22,487 nt of DNA from Oscillospiraceae bacterium (GTDB lineage: Bacteria > Bacillota > Clostridia > Oscillospirales > Oscillospiraceae): positions 1 to 22,487 of the forward strand of contig CAJGCI010000017.1 in NCBI GenBank assembly GCA_904501855.1, in the 5' to 3' direction. The notes under the pieces were generated by a model that was given only the letters and a program-made list of their open reading frames with translations, was not told the DNA's origin and searched no databases. A program made the position numbers and the translations under genes. The first letter of the stretch is position 1; every line of letters starts with the position of its first letter. Positions 16,020-20,712 of this stretch are shown here, piece after piece.

Positions 16020-16947
16020 ATTCTTCAAACAGCGGTGTGCTGAAATACCGTTCTCCGGTATCCGGGAGGATGGTGAAAACCGTCTTTCCCTTTCCCAGTT
16101 CGCGGGCGAGCTTCAGAGCAACACAGACATTCGTCCCGCTGGAGATCCCGCAGAGGATCCCTTCCTTCCGGGCAAGGTCCAGTGTGGTCTGCATGGCCTC
16201 TTCATCCGTCACGATTCGGATGCCGTCATAGATCTCCTGATCCAGGATCGGCGGGATGAGTCCGTCACCGATCCCCATCTGCAGATGGGTCCCGATGCCG
16301 CCGCCGGAGAGGATGGCCGCATTTTTCGGCTCGCAGGCATAGATCCGGATGTTGGGATTGTGCTCCCGCAGCACCGCGCCGATCCCGGAAATGGAACCTC
16401 CGGTCCCCACGCCGGAGCAGAAAGCATCGATGGGTCCGTCCACCTGTGAAATGATCTCCTGGCCGGTGTATTTCAGGTGGACTCTTGTATTGTCCATGTT
16501 GGAGAACTGATCCGGCATATAGACATTGGGATCTTCCGCCGCCATCTTCCGGGCGAGAGCGATGCATTCGTTGATGCAGTCGCCGATATTTCCGGCATCA
16601 TGAACGAGCTTCACTTCCGCACCGTACTGGTGCATCAGCAGCCGCCTTTCATGACTGACGGAGTCCGGCATGATAATGATCACCCGGTATCCTTTCACGG
16701 CTCCCACGAGAGCAAGACCGATCCCCTGGTTGCCGGAGGTGGGCTCCACGATGACAGAACCCTCGTGCAGCTCTCCCCGGGCTTCCGCCTCGTTGACCAT
16801 GTTCAGTGCGACCCGGGTCTTGATGGATCCGCCGATATTCATGCCTTCAAATTTTACCAGCACACGGGCATCGTCCGGGCCGGTCATGCGGTTGAGCTGG
16901 ATCACCGGAGTGTTGCCCACCGCTTCCAAAATATTCGAATAAACCAT
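16018..16947 (-). CDS. cysK: Cysteine synthase (O-acetylserine sulfhydrylase, PLP-dependent)
   Basis: The 309-residue protein makes cysteine from O-acetylserine and sulfide. Features are GNTPVIQLNR, GGSIKTR with PLP lysine Lys43, PTSGNQGIGLA (substrate loop, residues 69-79), SGVGTGGSISGIG (phosphate-binding loop) and GISSGTN. Two positions differ from the usual consensus: Gln74 in the SGNTG loop, and Ile in place of Pro in the NPGGS segment (NIGGS). It could therefore use a somewhat different acceptor, as other members of this fold do. Its ribosome binding site is AGAGGA and it has its own promoter. It is the only gene of its transcript. Confidence 0.88.
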   Translation of the reverse strand: MVYSNILEAVGNTPVIQLNRMTGPDDARVLVKFEGMNIGGSIKTRVALNMVNEAEARGELHEGSVIVEPTSGNQGIGLALVGAVKGYRVIIIMPDSVSHERRLLMHQYGAEVKLVHDAGNIGDCINECIALARKMAAEDPNVYMPDQFSNMDNTRVHLKYTGQEIISQVDGPIDAFCSGVGTGGSISGIGAVLREHNPNIRIYACEPKNAAILSGGGIGTHLQMGIGDGLIPPILDQEIYDGIRIVTDEEAMQTTLDLARKEGILCGISSGTNVCVALKLARELGKGKTVFTILPDTGERYFSTPLFEE

Positions 16948-16982
16948 AGTTTCCTCTTTCGTATCCTCTTCAGTGCCCGATT

Positions 16983-17011
16983 ATTATAAAAAATATAGTC
17001 GCGTTTTTCAA
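16983..17011 (-). promoter_or_regulatory. cysK promoter
   Basis: On the minus strand TTGAAA (17011-17006) and TATAAT (16988-16983) are 17 bases apart, a near-consensus promoter. The expected start lies near 16976, giving a leader of about 30 bases. Confidence 0.8.
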
Positions 17012-17209
17012 TCGTATTTTGCAGGGAAAGGGAAGCACTTCGAAATGGAACGGTAGAAACGATCAAAATCCAACACAATTGGCAGAAGTGTTGGGTCCAG
17101 TACAAAAAAGAGGGTATCTGTCTTGATTCGTGCAAAATGGATTCTGAAAATTAGTGAATATGACCAAAAACAGAGGGCGAGAATTTAGCGTGAAAATAGG
17201 GAAACCCCC
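17012..17209. other. Non-coding stretch with a 7-bp inverted repeat upstream of the cysK promoter
   Basis: No credible protein frame is present here. The only structure I see is CCAACAC (17070-17076) and GTGTTGG (17088-17094), separated by 11 bases, about 60 bases upstream of the cysK -35 element. It may be a regulator site or a remnant hairpin. Confidence 0.4.
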
Positions 17210-17237
17210 TTGAAAAACTATTTAAATTTGTTAAACT
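17210..17237 (+). promoter_or_regulatory. Putative promoter of a short transcript
   Basis: TTGAAA (17210-17215) and TAAACT (17232-17237) are 16 bases apart in an AT-rich segment. A hairpin (GTCGG-ATAG-CCGAC, 17249-17262) follows shortly after the expected start near 17244. Confidence 0.45.
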
Positions 17238-17243
17238 ATATTT

Positions 17244-17361
17244 AGTCAGTCGGATAGCCGACCGACAGAAGAAATAAATAGCGACAAATACTTTTTGTTT
17301 CTCACACACTATCCCCTTATGGCTTGATCTACCTCACATAGATCAAGCCACTTCTATTTTT
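17244..17361 (+). ncRNA. Candidate short RNA between cysK and the DUF1858 gene
   Basis: About 115 bases lie between the promoter-like element at 17210-17237 and a strong hairpin. The 5' end carries a small hairpin (17249-17262), the middle is AU-rich and unstructured, and the 3' end is a 12-bp stem. No start codon with a ribosome binding site lies inside. It matches no family I know. It could instead be a leader of the DUF1858 transcript that is terminated early. Confidence 0.3.
17320..17361 (+). terminator. Terminator-like hairpin upstream of the DUF1858 gene
   Basis: TGGCTTGATCTA (17320-17331) pairs perfectly with TAGATCAAGCCA (17339-17350) around a 7-base loop. It is followed by CTTCTATTTTT, an imperfect U tract. 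The stem is long enough to act in both directions. Confidence 0.6.
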
Positions 17362-17423
17362 GCGGAAAAAAATATTATCATGTTGCACATGCTACATATC
17401 CTGCCGGTTCCGTATGTTATAAC

Positions 17424-17520
17424 TAGTAAAGAACTAGGTAATTGCAGACATGTCAGTGTCTGCGGGAAGGGCGCAAGAGCTCTCCACGAAATGCAATTAA
17501 GAATTTGGAGTGAAACAGAA
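17424..17520 (+). promoter_or_regulatory. Structured leader ahead of the DUF1858 gene
   Basis: An extended -10-like TGTTATAAC (17415-17423) precedes a segment rich in pairing. It contains CTAGT-AAAGA-ACTAG, then GCAGACA...TGTCTGC (7 bp), and an outer pairing of AATTGCA with TGCAATT that closes a junction enclosing two hairpins. GGAG follows about ten bases before ATG 17521. The multi-branched shape with a closing stem is riboswitch-like, but the core matches no class I recognise. Confidence 0.35.
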
Positions 17521-17751
17521 ATGAGTCAGAAAATTACCGGCGAAATGCTAATCGGCGATATTGTCAGAGATTATCCGGAAGTTGCGCCCACCCTGATGTC
17601 TGTGGGAATGCACTGCCTGGGCTGCCCGTCCTCTCAGATGGAATCTCTGGAACTTGCATGTGAAGTCCACGGGCTGGAACCTGCAGAAGTCATCAAACTG
17701 GTCAATGACCGGCTGGATGAGATCGACGAGCGCAAACAGATCGAGATCTGA
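17521..17751 (+). CDS. DUF1858 domain protein
   Basis: The 76-residue protein has the DUF1858 pattern: a start of ITGEMLIGDIVRDYPEVAPTL, then MHCLGCPSS with Cys32 and Cys35, and a helical end. Small stand-alone DUF1858 proteins are widespread in anaerobes and are thought to be redox or metal-cofactor related because of the CxxC; the exact role is unknown. The frame is open upstream to 17380, but the protein's conserved part begins at ATG 17521, and the upstream part is the structured leader. A branched terminator follows 14 bases after the stop. Confidence 0.82.
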   Translation: MSQKITGEMLIGDIVRDYPEVAPTLMSVGMHCLGCPSSQMESLELACEVHGLEPAEVIKLVNDRLDEIDERKQIEI

Positions 17752-17765
17752 GAAATGGAAAAGAC

Positions 17766-17811
17766 AGGAAGCGGTCTGGCATGATGTCCATGCCGGCGGC
17801 TTCCTTTTTTT
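17766..17811 (+). terminator. Branched terminator between the DUF1858 gene and idi
   Basis: AGGAAGC pairs with GCTTCCT, and an inner GGCATG/CATGCC helix extends the stem; seven T follow. The idi ribosome binding site (CGGAGGAG) starts right after the T run, so idi needs read-through or an upstream promoter that I cannot see. Confidence 0.75.
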
Positions 17812-17824
17812 CGGAGGAGACGAA

Positions 17825-18349
17825 GTGAACGACGATATCATTCTGGTAGATATCTTTGATATGGAAATAGGCAGCGCGGAAAAGATGGAAGCGCACCGGG
17901 AGAAAAAACTGCACCGGGCTTTTTCCCTGTTTGTTGCGGACAAACGGGGGAATATGCTGCTGCAGAAGAGGGCGGAAGGGAAATACCATTCCGCCGGTTT
18001 GTGGTGCAATGCCTGCTGCTCTCATCCGCGGAAGGGCGAGAGGACCCGGGACGCCGTGATCCGCCGTGCGAAGGAAGAACTGGGGATCCAGGTGGATCCG
18101 TATGAACTGTTTCACTTTACCTACTATGAGGATTTCGGCGATCTGGCGGAATATGAGCTGGATCATGTGTTCCTCGCTCAGTATGAAGGGGAACTGCATC
18201 CGGATCCGGAAGAGGTCGGCGACCTGCGTTGGATCAGCATCTTTGATTTGAAAAAAGAACTGGAGGAACATCCGGAACAGTTCGCGGCATGGTTTCAGAT
18301 CGCCGCGCCGCGGGTACTGGAGAACTCCTTCCGCATCTGGTGGGACTGA
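17825..18349 (+). CDS. idi: Isopentenyl-diphosphate delta-isomerase, type 1
   Basis: Type 1 IDI interconverts isopentenyl and dimethylallyl diphosphate, balancing the building blocks of isoprenoids such as undecaprenyl and quinone side chains. The 174-residue protein is a Nudix-fold enzyme. HRAFSLFVADKRGNMLLQKR is followed by GLWCNACCSHP, whose second cysteine aligns with the catalytic Cys67 of E. coli Idi (NSVCGHP). It continues with RRAKEELGI and EYELDHVF, which supplies the catalytic and metal-binding glutamates. GTG 17825 is chosen because GGAGGAG lies seven bases before it and the resulting length matches the family; the frame is open further upstream but overlaps the DUF1858 gene. A terminator overlaps the stop. 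Confidence 0.9.
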   Translation: MNDDIILVDIFDMEIGSAEKMEAHREKKLHRAFSLFVADKRGNMLLQKRAEGKYHSAGLWCNACCSHPRKGERTRDAVIRRAKEELGIQVDPYELFHFTYYEDFGDLAEYELDHVFLAQYEGELHPDPEEVGDLRWISIFDLKKELEEHPEQFAAWFQIAAPRVLENSFRIWWD

Positions 18350-18370
18350 TTGTATCGGTCCTGCCTTTTT
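18342..18370 (+). terminator. Intrinsic terminator of idi
   Basis: GGGACTGAT pairs with ATCGGTCCT (two G-U pairs) around TGT, followed by GCC and TTTTT. The idi stop codon is inside the stem. Confidence 0.65.
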
Positions 18371-18394
18371 CGTTTTCCGACGGTTCGAAAAAAC

Positions 18395-18424
18395 TTGTAA
18401 ACCCGGCAGAAGTTACGATATAAT
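18395..18424 (+). promoter_or_regulatory. rho promoter
   Basis: TTGTAA (18395-18400) and a perfect TATAAT (18419-18424) are 18 bases apart. The expected start is near 18431, leaving a leader of about 210 bases before the rho ATG at 18644. Confidence 0.7.
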
Positions 18425-18430
18425 CATTCC

Positions 18431-18643
18431 AATATCACATTCCATCGATGCGGTTCTCCGCATATCTTCTTTTTTTGCCTGCCCAGCCGAATCTGCGGCA
18501 ATGAGACGATTCCGGCAGGCCACACCCAAACCGAAAAACGAATAGTGGAAAGGAAGCCGGCTCGTTCGGTGTCTTTTGGCGGTATTCTGCCCGGTTCCGG
18601 AGGATACCTCCCGGGATACGTGCGTTCCGGCACGGGAAAAACT
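18431..18643 (+). promoter_or_regulatory. Structured rho leader with attenuator-like hairpin
   Basis: ATGCGG-TTCT-CCGCAT (18448-18463) is followed by a U-rich tract (ATCTTC then seven T), an attenuator-like arrangement 20 bases into the transcript. Next is a larger fold closed by GCCTGCC (18477-18483) and GGCAGGC (18514-18520), with an inner GCCG/CGGC. rho genes in other bacteria repress themselves by premature termination in the leader, so this may do the same. Confidence 0.5.
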
Positions 18644-20182
18644 ATGAGCAGCGAATATGAGAAACTGAAACTGAACGAGCTCCGCGAACTGGCCAAGGAA
18701 AAAGGGATCCGGGGAATCTCCACCATGCGGAAACCGGAACTGGTCGCACTGCTGAGCGGACAGGAAAGTCCCGAGAAGAAAACGGAGAGCACTGCCGAAA
18801 AGAACGACGGCGAACAGAGGCCGGTAAAAGCCGCACAAAGCAGCGGACGAAGCGGAAGGACCCGCCGGCAGCCGGAAGTGCACCGCACGGAAGTAGGGAA
18901 CCGCACCATCAAATCCTGGCGGCATCCCGATTCGAAGAACAATTCCAGACCGGCAGCTCCCGCTCGCCCGGCTCCGGTACCGCGTTCCTCTGCGGCGGAG
19001 TCGGAAAGCACGCCGGAAACGGTGAAACCGGCGCCGGTGGAGAGACCGGCGGCGCCTGCAGTCCGTCCCAGCAATGTCTCCGGGATCCTGGAGGTCATGC
19101 AGGAGGGGTTCGGATTTCTGCGTTCGGACAACTATCTTCCCGGTGGCCGTGATGTCTATGTGGGGCCGCATATGATCCGTCGGTTTCGTCTGCGCACGGG
19201 AGATATGGTCACAGGATACGCCAGAGAGAACCCGGAGCAGGACAAGCTCAATGCGGTGGAATCCATTGCCCTGATCAATGACATGGATCCCAAGCTTGCG
19301 ATGCAGCGAGCCAGCTTTGACAACATGACACCCGTCTTTCCCGATGTCCGGTATAAACTGGAGACATCCGGTTCCTCCGTGGCCATGCGGATGATTGATC
19401 TCATCAGTCCGGTGGGAAAGGGGCAGAGAGGCATGATCGTCTCTCCGCCGAAAGCAGGAAAAACGACACTTCTCAAGGAAGTGGCCAAATCTCTGCAGAC
19501 GAACTATCCGGATGTGCACCTGATCATTCTCCTTATCGATGAGCGCCCGGAAGAAGTGACGGATATCAGAGAATCCATCAGTGCAAGAAATGCGGAAGTG
19601 ATCTATTCGACCTTCGATGAGACACCGGAACACCACAGAAGAGTATCCGAGATGGTGATCGAACGGGCAAAACGGCTGGTGGAGATGAAAGAAGATGTGG
19701 TGATCCTGCTGGACAGCATCACCCGGCTGACCCGCGCCTACAACATGGTGGTGCCGCCCTCCGGACGGACGCTGTCCGGCGGACTGGATCCCGCGGCGCT
19801 GCATATGCCGAAGAAATTCTTCGGTGCCGCCCGCAACATGCGGGAAGGAGGTAGTCTTACGATCCTTGCCACCGCACTGATCGAGACCGGCTCCCGTATG
19901 GATGACGTGGTATATGAGGAATTCAAGGGTACCGGAAACATGGAACTGATCTTGGACCGGAAGATGCAGGAAAAACGTGTGTTTCCCGCCATGGATATCC
20001 TTCGCTCCGGCACGAGAAGAGACGATCTTCTCCTGTCGCTGGAGGAACAGACGGCACTGGACCATATCCACAAGCTGGTCTTTGGCATGCGTTCGGAGGA
20101 TTCCGTGGATCAGATCATCCAGCTGTTCAGCCGTTCCAAGTCCAATCAGGACGCGATCCAGATGCTGATGAAGGTTCACTGA
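18644..20182 (+). CDS. rho: Transcription termination factor Rho
   Basis: Rho is the hexameric RNA-dependent ATPase that ends transcription of untranslated RNA. With ATG 18644 the protein has 512 residues. A SAP-like helical N-domain (1-39, ELRELAKEKGIRGISTMRKPELV) is followed by a Pro/Arg/Ser/Glu-rich, probably disordered insert (about 40-143). Then come the RNA-binding cold-shock domain (GILEVMQEGFGFLRS onward) and the ATPase core with Walker A SPPKAGKTT (Lys273), IDERPEEVTD, DSITRLTRAYN and RRDDLLL. The frame extends upstream to a GTG at 18545, but that part is leader RNA and has no ribosome binding site. The chosen start has only a weak site (GGGAAAA). The core is intact and close to consensus. 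Confidence 0.95.
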   Translation: MSSEYEKLKLNELRELAKEKGIRGISTMRKPELVALLSGQESPEKKTESTAEKNDGEQRPVKAAQSSGRSGRTRRQPEVHRTEVGNRTIKSWRHPDSKNNSRPAAPARPAPVPRSSAAESESTPETVKPAPVERPAAPAVRPSNVSGILEVMQEGFGFLRSDNYLPGGRDVYVGPHMIRRFRLRTGDMVTGYARENPEQDKLNAVESIALINDMDPKLAMQRASFDNMTPVFPDVRYKLETSGSSVAMRMIDLISPVGKGQRGMIVSPPKAGKTTLLKEVAKSLQTNYPDVHLIILLIDERPEEVTDIRESISARNAEVIYSTFDETPEHHRRVSEMVIERAKRLVEMKEDVVILLDSITRLTRAYNMVVPPSGRTLSGGLDPAALHMPKKFFGAARNMREGGSLTILATALIETGSRMDDVVYEEFKGTGNMELILDRKMQEKRVFPAMDILRSGTRRDDLLLSLEEQTALDHIHKLVFGMRSEDSVDQIIQLFSRSKSNQDAIQMLMKVH

Positions 20183-20189
20183 TCCCGGT

Positions 20190-20207
20190 GATTCCGGTAT
20201 TGGAATC
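20190..20207 (+). repeat. Short inverted repeat after rho
   Basis: GATTCC and GGAATC (6 bp, 6-base loop) lie just downstream of the rho stop, but no T run follows. It is a weak or Rho-dependent end at best. The following bases to about 20277 are AT-rich, with nothing else that I can assign. Confidence 0.35.
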
Positions 20208-20277
20208 GTCATTTACCATAAATATGTAAACATTTTGTGTATTTTACGGAAACTGGAAAAAGTTGGAAGCGATTCGC

Positions 20278-20306
20278 TTTACAAAATATCGATTTTTCTT
20301 TATTAT
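20278..20306 (+). promoter_or_regulatory. Promoter of the small unknown gene and the cell-wall hydrolase
   Basis: TTTACA (20278-20283) and TATTAT (20301-20306) are 17 bases apart. A TATAAT at 20304-20309 overlaps, but its spacing of 20 bases is poor. The transcription start would be near 20313, just upstream of a palindrome. Confidence 0.6.
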
Positions 20307-20318
20307 AATAGACTAGGT

Positions 20319-20336
20319 TATTATACATGTATAATA
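20319..20336. promoter_or_regulatory. 18-bp perfect palindrome, probable operator
   Basis: TATTATACATGTATAATA is a perfect 18-bp dyad without a spacer. On each side a T-G mismatch is followed by two further matching bases (GG/CC). It lies just downstream of the -10 region, where a bound repressor would block transcription. Confidence 0.6.
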
Positions 20337-20371
20337 GCCGTTCTGTATTCTGCGTTTGGAGGCAAGCATTT

Positions 20372-20695
20372 ATGAAGGCAACTCCCGGCACTGAATATCT
20401 GACGGATATTCAGGTGAAGGCGCCGATTTTCGGCTGGGTCAAGATCGCGACTACGATTGATGTAGACAGCGAAACATCGTTCCATGGCAGCGGCAAAGTC
20501 ATGGGGCGGACGGTAAATTTCAATGATGGAGTCATTGAAGGAGAAGACTATCTGTTTCAGGTTACCATCAAAAGCATGGTCATTAAGATCAAAGCTCAGC
20601 TGCATGAGGACGACACCATTACCGGAGAGGCACATGCACCCAGATACAGACCTTTGAAAGTAAGAGGTACAATACTTTCCAAAACTACAATCTAA
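20372..20695 (+). CDS. Uncharacterised 107-residue protein, beta-rich
   Basis: I do not recognise this protein. With ATG 20372, nine bases after TTGGAGG, it has 107 residues beginning MKATPGTEYLTDIQVKAP. It has no signal peptide, membrane helix, cysteine or known catalytic motif. Alternating hydrophobic and polar residues (for example GWVKIATTIDVD, YLFQVTIKSMVIKIKAQL, KVRGTILSKTTI) suggest a small beta-barrel or beta-sandwich that may bind a ligand. The frame is open to 20327, but that part overlaps the operator. It is the first gene behind the palindromic promoter and is followed after 17 bases by the secreted hydrolase, so the two are probably co-transcribed. Confidence 0.7.
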   Translation: MKATPGTEYLTDIQVKAPIFGWVKIATTIDVDSETSFHGSGKVMGRTVNFNDGVIEGEDYLFQVTIKSMVIKIKAQLHEDDTITGEAHAPRYRPLKVRGTILSKTTI

Positions 20696-20712
20696 TAAGG
20701 TATTTTTAAAGT

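Noticed and set aside
16902..17135. 77-codon minus-strand frame overlapping the cysK start
   Set aside because: It covers the cysK promoter and has no ribosome binding site or protein-like pattern.
18413..20212. 599-codon open frame on the minus strand across rho
   Set aside because: It lies fully antisense to rho, is rich in His/Arg/Gly with no domain, and results from the codon bias of the true gene.
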